Assembly (NCBI GenBank): GCA_002441465.1
Contig: DJWE01000073.1
Span: 13,510-51,407, forward strand
Length of the DNA: 37,898 bases
DNA from: Propionibacteriaceae bacterium UBA6238
GTDB taxonomy: Bacteria; Actinomycetota; Actinomycetes; Propionibacteriales; Propionibacteriaceae
Reading direction: 5' to 3'
The notes beneath the pieces are model-generated. The model saw only the letters and a list, made by a program, of their open reading frames with translations, did no database searches and was not told the DNA's origin. A program made the translations under genes and the position numbers. How positions within the stretch are numbered: the stretch's first letter is position 1; each line of letters opens with the position of its first letter. Below, piece by piece: positions 22,615-31,855 of this stretch.

Positions 22615-24246
22615 ATGAGACGCCCTTACCGGTCCGTAAAGGCCCGGATCAAACGCAGGGCCGTCCCCAGTGCTCAACACCTGCCCGCGGACCTTCGCCG
22701 CAGGTTCCGGCCGGTGGCCGAGCGCTTCGGGCTCGGCGTGGCGCCGGTGCCCCGGATCCGACTCCCCCGCTCCGCCCGTCCCGAACTGGTCACCGAGCTC
22801 GATGTCTGGAAGGCCATCGACGAGCTGACCTCTGTGCTCCGCGACGTGCTGACCGAAGCCGGCGTCGAGCTCGTGTGCCTGTCCCGGCAGGGCCACAGCA
22901 TTCTGGTGGTGTCCGACGTCAACCGCGCGGACGCGCTGGCCGCACTGACCGCGTCCCCCCGAACGTCGGGGCTGTGGGTGGGTTCTCCCACCACGACGGC
23001 CCGCACCTTCGGCGACCGGCGCAGCCTCCACCTTCGCGAGGATGCCCTGACCGTCTTCCGCTATCTGGCCGCACCCGGGGGCATCCCGGTCGCCGGCGCC
23101 GAGGCCGGAGTCGTGCTGGAGTTCTGGGAGACGCTCACCCGACCGGAACGACGTGTGGACGGCGGCCGTTTCGAGGTGGGGACGCGCCGAGCCCGCGTCC
23201 CCAATCCGGTTGCCCCCTACCTCGTCCCGCAGCTGTGGGATCGGGCCCAGTCCGATCCTGAACGCGTCCCACGCCGGGAGACTCCCCCGCACCTGCTCGA
23301 CCTGCAGGAGCCGGTCGACGTCGTCTACACCTGGGTCGACGACACCGACCCGGAGTGGCGCAAGCGCCGGGCGTCGGTGCCGCCTCCGGAGTCCGCTCTC
23401 GCCACCGATGCGCTCGACCCCGCCCGGACCACCAATCGCGACGAGCTGCGCTACTCGCTGCGCTCGCTGGCCATGTACGCCAACTGGGTGCGCCACATCT
23501 GGCTGGTCACCGACGGGCAGGTGCCGAGCTGGCTGAACCGGGACGAGCCACGGCTCACCGTGGTCAGCCACCCGGAGATCTTCGCCGACCCGTCCGCGCT
23601 GCCCACCTTCAACTCTCACGCCATCGAATCCCAGCTGCATCACATCCCCGGGCTGGCCGAGCACTACCTCTACCTCAACGACGACGTCTTCTTCGGGCGT
23701 CCGGTTCGGCCGGAGCTGTTCTTCCACGGCAACGGCGTGGCGAAGTTCGCGGTCTCGTCCCTGGCGCTGGATCGGGAGGACGACGAGTCCTTCAACGGCG
23801 CCATCCTTGCCGCGCGCCGGAACCGGCAGTTCCTGGAGTCCCGGCTCGGGCGGACGGTGACCCACCGCATGCAGCACATTCCGCACGCCCACATCCGCAG
23901 CACCCTGACCGAGCTCGAAGAATCCGACCCGGAGCTGATCGCGAGGGTCGCGCGCTCGCAGTTCCGCAGTGCTGCGGACATTTCCCTCGCCTCAGACCTG
24001 GGCCACTACTACGCCTACTCCCAGCGGCGGGCCGTGACCGCGACCTTCGCCTTCCGCTATGTCGACATCGGCCTGCCGACCGCGGCCGAGCACCTCGCCA
24101 GCCTGCTGTCGAACCGCGACCGGGACTGCTTCTGCATCAACGACGTCGGCGGTTACGACTCACCGGTGGACGAGCGCCAGCTGCGCCAGTTCCTCGACCG
24201 CTACTTCCCGCTGCCGAGTCCGTTCGAACTGAGCGAGAACCGATGA
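22615..24246 (+). CDS. Stealth-family polysaccharide phosphotransferase (copy 1)
   Basis: A 543-residue protein of the Stealth family, hexose-1-phosphate transferases that build phosphodiester-linked capsule-like polymers. Conserved regions in order: CR1 VDVVYTWVDDTDPEW (about 234-248), CR2 RDELRYSLRSLAMYANWVRH (about 275-295) with IWLVTDGQVPSWL, CR3 SHAIESQLHHIPGLAEHYLY (about 334-353) with LNDDVFFG, and CR4 CINDVGG near the C-terminus. About 230 residues precede CR1, with no clear signal peptide. ATG at 22615 begins a basic MRRPYRSVKARIKRR; an in-frame ATG at 22519 is possible but would span the palindrome. It overlaps copy 2 by 4 bp (ATGA). Confidence 0.92.
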   Translation: MRRPYRSVKARIKRRAVPSAQHLPADLRRRFRPVAERFGLGVAPVPRIRLPRSARPELVTELDVWKAIDELTSVLRDVLTEAGVELVCLSRQGHSILVVSDVNRADALAALTASPRTSGLWVGSPTTTARTFGDRRSLHLREDALTVFRYLAAPGGIPVAGAEAGVVLEFWETLTRPERRVDGGRFEVGTRRARVPNPVAPYLVPQLWDRAQSDPERVPRRETPPHLLDLQEPVDVVYTWVDDTDPEWRKRRASVPPPESALATDALDPARTTNRDELRYSLRSLAMYANWVRHIWLVTDGQVPSWLNRDEPRLTVVSHPEIFADPSALPTFNSHAIESQLHHIPGLAEHYLYLNDDVFFGRPVRPELFFHGNGVAKFAVSSLALDREDDESFNGAILAARRNRQFLESRLGRTVTHRMQHIPHAHIRSTLTELEESDPELIARVARSQFRSAADISLASDLGHYYAYSQRRAVTATFAFRYVDIGLPTAAEHLASLLSNRDRDCFCINDVGGYDSPVDERQLRQFLDRYFPLPSPFELSENR

Positions 24247-25838
24247 GGACAGGAGCGATTCGCAGCGCCGCCGTGGCGGCCTACGTCGGAGCTCTCCGGC
24301 TCCGCCGCCGGGTACCGGTCGCGGTGTGGCGCGCAGCCGGACCCCTGCGATGTCCGCACGAGAGTGTCGATCAGTTCGACGCCTGGGACTATCAGGAGCA
24401 GCTGGGCGAGCAGGTCTCCGCGATCCTGAGCGATCACGGGGTGGACCACCTCCTGCTGGACGACCGGCTGCTGCAGACCCCGATCGTGGTTGTGGCGCAC
24501 CGCGATCGCAGGACGGCGCTGGCGGCCCTGCGCAAGGACGCCCGGTCTCGACGCTGGTGGTTCGCGCGGTCGGTGCACGCCGTGGTCGGGCATCCCGTCC
24601 CGGCGCGCTGGCCGCTGCCGCTCCTCGGCCGGGAGAACGGGGTGATGGTCAGCCGGGATCTGCGCACCGCGGACGGGCTGGCGCTGACCCACAGCGAACT
24701 CGGCGTCCTGCTCGGGTTCTGGGACGTCCTGCCCACCGAGACCCGCTCGCCCGGCGGCGGCACGCGGCCGGCCGGAACGCTGCTCGCTCCCACCTTCAAC
24801 GGCGTCCTGGACCAGATCGGCCCCGCACTGTGGCAGCGGATCCAGCAGAACGGGCACCGGCTCGACGCCACCGCGCCGCACCTGCTCAGCGTCACCGAGC
24901 CGGTCGACCTGGTCTACACCTGGGTCGACGGGACGGACCCGGTGTGGCTGGCCCGCAAGGCCGCGGGATCGGGGAAGCCGGTCGCCGGCTACAGCGCGGA
25001 CGCCAACATCAGCGCGCGGTTCGTCGGGTACGACGAGTTGCGGTACTCCCTGCGTTCGGTGGAGATGTACGCGAACTGGGTACGGCACATCTGGATCGTG
25101 ACCGACCAGCAGCGTCCCGACTGGCTGCGCAGCGACGAGCGGCTCACCGTGGTGGACCACAGCGAGATCTTCGCCGATCCGTCCGCGCTGCCGGTGTTCA
25201 ACTCCCACGCCATCGAATCCCAGCTCCACCACATCCCCGGCCTGGCCGAGCACTACCTGTACCTCAACGACGACATGCTCTTCGGGTACCCGGTTCGGCC
25301 GGAGGACTTCTTCCACGGCAACGGGATCAGCAAGTTCTTCACCTCGCCGAGCCTGATCGACTTCACCGGGCACCAGGCGTCCGATCTGGCGGTGACTGCC
25401 GCGGCGAAGAACAACCGCGACTGGCTGGAGTCGCAGGCCGGACGGACCATCACGAACAAGCTGCGGCACACCCCGCAGCCCCAGGTGCGCTCGGTACTCC
25501 AGTCCTTTGAGGCGAAGTACCCGAAACTGTTCGACGATGTGATGCGTTCGAAGTACCGGCACCGGTCGAACTACTCCCTGCCCAGCTCCCTGAGCCAGTA
25601 CTGGGCCTTCGCCCAGGGCAGGTCGGTGACCGGACGCGTCCAGAACGGCTATATCGACCTCGCCTCGCCCGAGCCGGAAGTGGCCCTCGAGCGCTGGCTG
25701 CGCGCCCGCGACCGCCAGTGCCTGTGCATCAACGACTCCGGACAGGACGACCCTGCGCGGCAGCGCGCGGTGGCGGCGGCGCTACAGGACTTCTTCGACG
25801 TCTACTACCCGCTGCCCAGTCGCTGGGAAAGGCAGTAG
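24243..25838 (+). CDS. Stealth-family polysaccharide phosphotransferase (copy 2)
   Basis: A 531-residue paralogue of the preceding gene. CR1 VDLVYTWVDGTDPVW (221-235), CR2 YDELRYSLRSVEMYANWVRH (263-282) with IWIVTDQQRPDWL, CR3 SHAIESQLHHIPGLAEHYLY (321-340) with LNDDMLFG, and CR4 CLCINDSGQDD near the end are intact. The catalytic core is nearly the same as in copy 1, while the N-terminal 200 residues differ strongly, suggesting different acceptors or partners. Start overlaps the copy 1 stop (ATGA), so the pair is cotranslated. Its last 57 bp overlap the 3' end of the convergent glycosyltransferase. Confidence 0.92.
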   Translation: MRTGAIRSAAVAAYVGALRLRRRVPVAVWRAAGPLRCPHESVDQFDAWDYQEQLGEQVSAILSDHGVDHLLLDDRLLQTPIVVVAHRDRRTALAALRKDARSRRWWFARSVHAVVGHPVPARWPLPLLGRENGVMVSRDLRTADGLALTHSELGVLLGFWDVLPTETRSPGGGTRPAGTLLAPTFNGVLDQIGPALWQRIQQNGHRLDATAPHLLSVTEPVDLVYTWVDGTDPVWLARKAAGSGKPVAGYSADANISARFVGYDELRYSLRSVEMYANWVRHIWIVTDQQRPDWLRSDERLTVVDHSEIFADPSALPVFNSHAIESQLHHIPGLAEHYLYLNDDMLFGYPVRPEDFFHGNGISKFFTSPSLIDFTGHQASDLAVTAAAKNNRDWLESQAGRTITNKLRHTPQPQVRSVLQSFEAKYPKLFDDVMRSKYRHRSNYSLPSSLSQYWAFAQGRSVTGRVQNGYIDLASPEPEVALERWLRARDRQCLCINDSGQDDPARQRAVAAALQDFFDVYYPLPSRWERQ

Positions 25839-28301
25839 CCCCGCGACTCTCCTCAGCAGCGCATCCGCCCCGAAGCGGCGTCCCACGGCCTCGATGGCAC
25901 GCGCGCTCTGCGCTTCGTAGTCCGACGGGTTGTTCCAGTACCGTGCGAGCAGCGAAGACACGCCGGACGGTTCGGCGTAGACCGCCCCGGATCCGAAGGT
26001 CGCACTCATGTAGTGCGGCAGCACGACCACCAGTCCCGCGGCCATGGCCTCCAGCGCAGCCATGCCGAACGACTCGTGCAGTTCCGGCCCGTGGAAGTAG
26101 ATCCAGAAGTCCAACTCGGAAAGGAACTCCGCCACGGGCTTCGAGCCGAACGGGTAGATCGTCCAGGGGAGCGCGTCCGGGTCGAGGCCACGCCTGGTCA
26201 ACGAGTCTGCTCCCCCGAGCACCCTGACGTCCATCGATCCGTCGGTCGGGTAGACCTCGCCGAGGATCTCCGCGAGCGGCCACTTGAACAGATGGTCTCG
26301 TGAGTGCCGCCCCACGACGAAGGGACGAGCCGGCACCGAGCAGCGGGGAGCCCCCAGTTCGAGATCGACGATTCCACTCCAGTCCTGCGGGCTGAGCAGG
26401 CTCTCGTCCACCAGCCCGGCAAGCAGAGAGCGAACCACTCCGGCCTCGGGCGCGATGATCGGCGTCACACCGAAGATGGCCTGACAGTTGTTCACTACCG
26501 CCGAGATGTCGTAGTGCGAACCGGTGCGGTCGACGTCGAACGGGGCATGGTTCACAATCACCACCACACGCTCGCTCTGCACCCGCGACCGGATCGGCCG
26601 CGCATACTGCAGGACCGTGGGATGACGCACGATGGTGAGGCCGGCGTGCACCTCGTCGCGGGTCGAGACCACCCGGGCCGAAGGATGCAGAGCAGCGCGC
26701 AGCGCCCTGACGTGAAGCCGGTTCGCCTGGCCGAGGATGGGCGAGTCCAGCTGAAGCAGACCGACGGTGAAGCCGTGATCAAGCAGGATCTCGATCTCGT
26801 TGCACGCGAGCGTCGAGTTGCCCCCGGGGAATCGAAAATCGGTGGCATAGAGCACATCCACCGCGGTGCAGGCGTTGGCTTGGCGCGACCCCAGGAGACT
26901 GACCGGCGCGGAGAAATCGCGGTCAGCCGGACGACCCGCGGCACGGTAGGGGGTAACGCCCCGATCGGCGCAGTCCTGGTGCCATCGCTGGTAGGAGCCC
27001 ACATACCAGCGCCGCCGCGGATCCAAGTAGCCGCGCGCGATCTCTCCGGATGTGAGTGAGGTGCCGCGAACGCGCAGGAACGATGTCGGGACCCGTCCGA
27101 CCACAGGCACCTTCTGGCCCCACCAGGTCATGATCCGGTCGTACATCTCCGCATCCGCCGCACGGTTGACCTCGTCCCAATAGCCGATCGCCTCGACCAC
27201 ACTGCGTCGCATCATCAGCGAGGAATAGTTGCGCTGAGTGAGCACGGGATTGTCGTTGATCCGGGAGAACTCCAGACCGGACGTCGCTCGCACCAGGAGC
27301 GACATGTTGGCGGGGACATCCGGTTCGGCCAGCAGATGCGCCACCTGCAACTCGATCTTGCGCGGATGAGACCAGTCATCGTCGTCGTGCACGGTGATGA
27401 GGTCTCCGGTGGCGTGGAACTGCACCGCGACGTTGCGCGCATGGTAGGTGCCCAGATTCGTCTCCAGGTGCACGACCTTGACCCTGGCGTCGCGAGCGCT
27501 GATGCGTTCGAAGATCGGCGCGCTGGCAGGCCCGGAGGCGTCGTCCATGACGAGGATCTCGAGCGATCGGTAGGACTGGCTCAGCAGTGATTCGATCGCC
27601 GTGAAGATCCGCGCGTCGGGCCTGAACGTCGGCACGATCACGGTGACGAGTGGGCCACTCTCGACGATCGAGGACGCGGCCGCGACGATGCGATCCATGA
27701 GTGGTTCGGAGCCGGGAGCGATCGCGATCGGTTCAAGGTCGTCCCACTCGAACACCTGATTCACCGTGTCGAGCCAGGCGGCGAGATCGTCCGCCTGTTC
27801 GCCGCCGGAGTGCGGACGGATGGCGTTCGCGGCGAGCAGGCGCGACTGGACCCGATCCAGGCGCTCGATGCCGAGGAGCGCCGAGTACTCGGCTACGAGG
27901 TCCGCCTCACGCGCCTGCGCCAGCAGTTCGAGCAGCAGGAACTTGTCGCCGTTGCGGAGCTTGCCTGCGCGTCCGGACCTGACGATGGCTTCGAGGACCT
28001 TCCGTGCGTCGAAGGCATCTGCGGGACGGGCCGCCTGGTCGGCGAGAACCGTGATCAGATCCAGGAAGGGCAAGCGTTCGAAGCCGTCAAGGAGCTCGCC
28101 GAGCTGCGCGTGGGCGCCGGACGCGTGGAGCGTCTTGATGACCGCGATCAGCTCGTCCGCAGTGAACCGGTTCTTGGATGCTGCGCGGGCCAGCACGTCG
28201 TTGGTTGCGTTCACCCCGTTCAGCCGGGCGAAGTGAAACAAGGTGCCAGTACGGCGTTCGTACTCCGTAGTCGCGCCGATCGCGCCGATCTCGAAGTTCA
28301 C
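25782..28301 (-). CDS. Large bifunctional glycosyltransferase (GT2 plus GT4-like domains)
   Basis: An 839-residue protein. Residues 1-200 are helical without a recognised domain. A GT2 domain begins LVTVIVPTFRPDARIFTAIE (218-237), with VMDDASG (251-257) and the metal-binding HDDDDW (305-310). The C-terminal third has a GT4/GT-B pattern, ending with PELHESFGMAALEAMAAGLV, the nucleotide-sugar-binding E-x7-E signature. It should add two kinds of sugar or act processively on a surface glycan. No transmembrane segments seen, so cytoplasmic face. GTG at 28301 overlaps the preceding gene by 4 bp; the C-terminal coding end overlaps Stealth copy 2 by 57 bp on the opposite strand. Confidence 0.88.
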   Translation of the reverse strand: MNFEIGAIGATTEYERRTGTLFHFARLNGVNATNDVLARAASKNRFTADELIAVIKTLHASGAHAQLGELLDGFERLPFLDLITVLADQAARPADAFDARKVLEAIVRSGRAGKLRNGDKFLLLELLAQAREADLVAEYSALLGIERLDRVQSRLLAANAIRPHSGGEQADDLAAWLDTVNQVFEWDDLEPIAIAPGSEPLMDRIVAAASSIVESGPLVTVIVPTFRPDARIFTAIESLLSQSYRSLEILVMDDASGPASAPIFERISARDARVKVVHLETNLGTYHARNVAVQFHATGDLITVHDDDDWSHPRKIELQVAHLLAEPDVPANMSLLVRATSGLEFSRINDNPVLTQRNYSSLMMRRSVVEAIGYWDEVNRAADAEMYDRIMTWWGQKVPVVGRVPTSFLRVRGTSLTSGEIARGYLDPRRRWYVGSYQRWHQDCADRGVTPYRAAGRPADRDFSAPVSLLGSRQANACTAVDVLYATDFRFPGGNSTLACNEIEILLDHGFTVGLLQLDSPILGQANRLHVRALRAALHPSARVVSTRDEVHAGLTIVRHPTVLQYARPIRSRVQSERVVVIVNHAPFDVDRTGSHYDISAVVNNCQAIFGVTPIIAPEAGVVRSLLAGLVDESLLSPQDWSGIVDLELGAPRCSVPARPFVVGRHSRDHLFKWPLAEILGEVYPTDGSMDVRVLGGADSLTRRGLDPDALPWTIYPFGSKPVAEFLSELDFWIYFHGPELHESFGMAALEAMAAGLVVVLPHYMSATFGSGAVYAEPSGVSSLLARYWNNPSDYEAQSARAIEAVGRRFGADALLRRVAGLLPFPATGQRVVDVEEVL

Positions 28302-28774
28302 GGCCTCGCTCGCTCCTCGCTTCCGCTTTGCTCGGGACTCGGCGCTGCTTCACGCTGCGCGGAAAGCTCCTGGACACGTCGCTCGAGCCGTATCAGAAGG
28401 TCGCTCTGCTCGGCCTGCCTTCGGGCAATCCAGTCGAACTGCCCTGCGGTCTCGGCAAGTCGCCGTTCGAGGCTCCCATCGAGCATTCTGGGCGGTGCCG
28501 GTGCTGGCGCCGGCGCCGGCTCGTCTCGAACGGCGGCGGCGAGGAGGCCGACTCGGCGCTCGATCTCCGCCAGTTGGTTGAGCACATTCTTCACCGATCG
28601 TGCCTCGGCGGCTGCGGCGCGTCTGAGCATCACCAGGAGCACTACCACCGACAGCCCGGCGACAGCGCCAAGCACGGTGCCCCATTCCTGGCGCGACACG
28701 CCCAGCAGACCCAGGGCGAGCAACGCAACGGCCGCGAGCACGGCGACGGCCAAGGCCTTTCTTGGAATCCTCAT
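28298..28774 (-). CDS. Two-helix membrane protein with cytoplasmic coiled coil
   Basis: A 158-residue protein of unknown function. Two hydrophobic segments (about 7-25, LAVAVLAAVALLALGLLGV, and 32-51, VLGAVAGLSVVVLLVMLRR) are followed by heptad-rich helices (VKNVLNQLAEIERRVGLLAAAV), an APAPAPAPP hinge, and a second helical stretch ending in QELSAQRE. ATG at 28774 has GGAGG 8 nt upstream; the ATG at 28798 is a weaker alternative. The stop overlaps the large glycosyltransferase (GTGA), so the two are coupled; it may anchor or scaffold that enzyme at the membrane. Confidence 0.75.
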   Translation of the reverse strand: MRIPRKALAVAVLAAVALLALGLLGVSRQEWGTVLGAVAGLSVVVLLVMLRRAAAAEARSVKNVLNQLAEIERRVGLLAAAVRDEPAPAPAPAPPRMLDGSLERRLAETAGQFDWIARRQAEQSDLLIRLERRVQELSAQREAAPSPEQSGSEERARP

Positions 28775-28967
28775 TCCGTCTTCCTCCGGCTGTCTCATAA
28801 CGAAACCCGCGATCGGGGCTCTTCATGACCGAATGCAGCGAACATGGACGCCAGGAGCCCGCAGTCAGAGCTACCGAAGCCGGAGCCGCGCGTATTCGAT
28901 CGGGCAGTCACTATATCGACCACTTTGCTCCGACTCTGGGCAGTCGTGAACCACTCGCCGAATTCGA

Positions 28968-30164
28968 CTACGCCGACGTGTTTCGGCGCGTTCGACCGAA
29001 GCGCACCCCGAAGGACCTCCACAACCCCCCGACGCGATTCGCGATCCGAACCGACCGCCTCGACTCCAGGGCCGCCACCTGGGATTGACTGCTCCGCAGC
29101 GCCGCCCTATTCGCCTTCAGCTTCTGCTGGGCCTCACTGAGCTCGCGTGCCCGTGTCTCGGCCTCCCCGACGAGCTCCTCGACCCGCTGCTGCGCGGCGT
29201 CGGCCCGGGCAGTCACCGCGGTCACCTCCGCAGCCAGGTTCGCGTTCTGCTCCCGGGCCGAGGCCAGGGCACGGTCGGACTCGGACCGACGTGCGGTCTC
29301 CTGCGCGTGGGACGCGTTCGCCGCAGCCAGCGCAGCGCGCAGCGATGCGTTCTCCTCGAGCGTGAGACGCCGATCCTCGAGCGTCCGGTAGTGCTCTTCG
29401 ATGCTCCGATAGCGTTCCGCAGCGACGCGGTGCAATGCCGCAACGAGTTCGACCTCCACCGACGGAGTCGTCCTGGGGACGAACTCGTGCGTCGGGGTGA
29501 AGTTGTAGGTGCCCGCGAGGACGTAGTCCATAGCGTCGAAGAACTCAGACACGGCGGCGAACTCGGCCGGCTGCGCGCACTCGACGTAGATCCGCGGCCG
29601 GTCACGGGCGATCAGTTCCTGAGCACCCCGGAGTACTTCCAACTCCGATCCCTCGACGTCGATCTTCAACGCGGCAACGCGACCGTCCAGGACCTCCTCG
29701 TCCAGGGCGACGACCTCGAAGTCGCCGTCGAGGTCGGACACCTCGACCGACTGGGCGCCCAGATTCTCCGGGTTGAGGTTCGCCATCCGTCCGAACCCTC
29801 GCCGCGAGGAGACCCCGCGGTCGCGAACGACGACACGGTCGCCGAGCTCGTTGCTGGCGATGCTGCGGCGCATGCCGACGAGCAAGTCAGGGTTCGGCTC
29901 GTAGGCGATGACTCGGCACTGGGCCACGACGGCCAGATACAGCGTGTGGTTGCCGATGTTGGCTCCGACGTCGAGCACCAGGTCGTCGGGGTGCAGGACG
30001 TTCGCCATCGCGGCGAGCATCTCTTCCTCGTAGGGCCGGTGGGTATCCGCCAGCCTCGCCTGGATGTAATCGGTATCGACCTGCGGAAGGCATATCCGAT
30101 AGCTCCGATCGCCCACCTCGATCACAGTGAACTGACCATCGTCATCAGCGGCACCTTCAGCCAT
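28968..30164 (-). CDS. FkbM-family methyltransferase with C-terminal coiled coil
   Basis: A 398-residue protein. The SAM-binding motif I is LVLDVGANIGNHTLYLA (62-78), with VIAYEPNP and the FkbM signature LKIDVEGSELEVLRGAQ further on. FkbM enzymes methylate sugar hydroxyls, which fits capping or decorating a glycan. From about residue 250 to 375 the chain is Ala/Glu/Arg-rich with heptads, a long coiled coil not part of the catalytic core, followed by a basic tail (RSFGVRFGRTRRN). The ATG at 30164 lies 6 nt after CAGAGT, a possible -10 box. A 193-bp gap separates it from the coiled-coil membrane gene downstream. Confidence 0.87.
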   Translation of the reverse strand: MAEGAADDDGQFTVIEVGDRSYRICLPQVDTDYIQARLADTHRPYEEEMLAAMANVLHPDDLVLDVGANIGNHTLYLAVVAQCRVIAYEPNPDLLVGMRRSIASNELGDRVVVRDRGVSSRRGFGRMANLNPENLGAQSVEVSDLDGDFEVVALDEEVLDGRVAALKIDVEGSELEVLRGAQELIARDRPRIYVECAQPAEFAAVSEFFDAMDYVLAGTYNFTPTHEFVPRTTPSVEVELVAALHRVAAERYRSIEEHYRTLEDRRLTLEENASLRAALAAANASHAQETARRSESDRALASAREQNANLAAEVTAVTARADAAQQRVEELVGEAETRARELSEAQQKLKANRAALRSSQSQVAALESRRSVRIANRVGGLWRSFGVRFGRTRRNTSA

Positions 30165-30313
30165 GAGGGCACTCTGTCACACGGACTCGAGCCTGTGCAT
30201 CTGAGCGTGGGTGGACCTGCGTCGACGACGGCCTCGCAGGTCTGCATCGCGGCTCGGAGTCCACACCAGCACCCCGGCTTGCCGGAACCGGCTCCGGCCG
30301 CAAGAGTGTGGTC

Positions 30314-31855
30314 GTGGGCCAGTCCAGGATTGCCGTGACCGTCGTGGTTCCCGCGTACAACGTCGAACGCTATCTGGGGGCCTGCCTCGACTCGGTCCTC
30401 GGCCAGACGGCCTGGCCGCGCTGTCGGGTGATGGTCGTCGACGACGGGAGCACCGACGGCACCTCCGCCGTCGCCCGGCGCTACGAGGACGGCGATCGCG
30501 TCCGGGTCGTCCACCAGCCCAACGGCGGGCCCGGTGCCGGCGCGGCTCGCAACCACGGCCTCGACCTGGTCGACACCGAGTACGTGATCTTCCTCGACGG
30601 CGACGACGAACTCACCCCGCACGCGATCGAACTCCTGGCGCGGTCGCTGGACGATTCCGGACTCGACCTCGCGGTGGGCGCGACCGAGCAGTTCCCCGAG
30701 GAACGCACCTGGCCGTGGTCTACCTACTTCGCCCCGGGCCGGGTCGAGCGGGTCCGGATCGAACAGCTCCCGCAACTCGTCCACGACGCCCGCACCTGCA
30801 ACAAGCTCTACCGAACCGCCCCGCTGGTCGCCAGCGGACTCCGGTTCGCCGAAGGCATCCACCACCAGGACACGGTCGTGAACGTCCCGGCCATGCTGCG
30901 CAACCCGGAGTTCATGCTGATCGGCGATGTCGTCCACCGCTACCGCAAGCGCGCCGAAGGCGGCTCGGTGATGGACTCCCACTTCACTCGGATCGAGAAC
31001 TTCTGGGACCACCTCCAGGTGATCGAGACACTCGCGGCCATGTCCCCGGACATCGCCGAGTCCCGGCGTCCGCTGCTGGCGACGTTCATCGCGCGGAGCT
31101 TCCAGGGCTTCGCCTGGCGTGCGCCGCAGTCGCTGCCCCAGGATCGACTGCGCGAGTTCTTCGATCGCACCAGCGCCGTGGTGCGTACCCTGCCCGTGGA
31201 AGCGATCGAGGCCGGCACCCGTAATGCCCTCGAGCGCGCCGCCTACGTCGCGATGCTCGCGAACGACTTCGCGTCCTTCGCCTCGCTGGACGAGCTGACC
31301 GGACGGCTGGAGGCCCACGACGGCGACCTGTACCTGGCCGTCCCGTGTGCCGACCGCGATCTCCGCGAGCTCCTGCGGGCCGGCTCGACGCGGGCGTGGA
31401 TCGACCAGCCGACGGTCGTCGACCAGAGCCTTCGGCTCCGGACGCGACTGCGGATCCGCGGCACGAAGCGCCTGGACACGGCGCTCGAACGAGTCGTGCT
31501 CCACCTCCTCCACTCCGACGGCAGCAAGCTGCGGCAGCGCCTGGTGCTGACCCCGACGGAGGACCCCGCGGTGTTCACCGCGGAGGTCGCCCTGCCGCTG
31601 TCGAGCCTGCGTCCGGGCAGCTACCGCTTCCGGCTCTGGTTCCACACCCCGACCGGACACGCCGAGCGCTGGATGCGCCGACCGCCTCCCACCGATGAGG
31701 TGGCCGACCAGGCCGAGTCCGTGCGCGGAAGGTGGCGGCGGATCACGCTCGAGACCAGCGGCGACGTCGCCGAGCTCCAGGTCAGCGACCATCCCCTTCT
31801 TGCCGCCAGGAGACGGCTACTCGACGGGCGTCCGGGTGGTCAGTCGCGACTGTAG
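30314..31855 (+). CDS. GT2-family glycosyltransferase with C-terminal beta domain
   Basis: A 513-residue protein. The GT-A fold begins VTVVVPAYNVERYLGACLDS, with VVDDGSTDGT (41-50) binding nucleotide and FLDGDDE (93-99) binding metal. The middle (about 130-360) is helical, and the last 120 residues (from about WIDQPTVVDQSLRLRTRLRI) look like a beta-sandwich seen on polymer-modifying or teichoic-acid-type transferases. The GTG at 30314 is preferred to 30308 because AAGAGT (30302-30307) ends 6 nt upstream; both are weak. Divergent from the FkbM gene; its 3' end overlaps the convergent ugd by 16 bp. Sugar specificity unknown. Confidence 0.88.
   Translation: MGQSRIAVTVVVPAYNVERYLGACLDSVLGQTAWPRCRVMVVDDGSTDGTSAVARRYEDGDRVRVVHQPNGGPGAGAARNHGLDLVDTEYVIFLDGDDELTPHAIELLARSLDDSGLDLAVGATEQFPEERTWPWSTYFAPGRVERVRIEQLPQLVHDARTCNKLYRTAPLVASGLRFAEGIHHQDTVVNVPAMLRNPEFMLIGDVVHRYRKRAEGGSVMDSHFTRIENFWDHLQVIETLAAMSPDIAESRRPLLATFIARSFQGFAWRAPQSLPQDRLREFFDRTSAVVRTLPVEAIEAGTRNALERAAYVAMLANDFASFASLDELTGRLEAHDGDLYLAVPCADRDLRELLRAGSTRAWIDQPTVVDQSLRLRTRLRIRGTKRLDTALERVVLHLLHSDGSKLRQRLVLTPTEDPAVFTAEVALPLSSLRPGSYRFRLWFHTPTGHAERWMRRPPPTDEVADQAESVRGRWRRITLETSGDVAELQVSDHPLLAARRRLLDGRPGGQSRL

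Noticed and set aside
30122..31792. 556-codon minus-strand frame opposite the GT2 gene
   Set aside because: Shadow frame; the plus-strand gene has clear GT2 motifs and the opposite reading has none.
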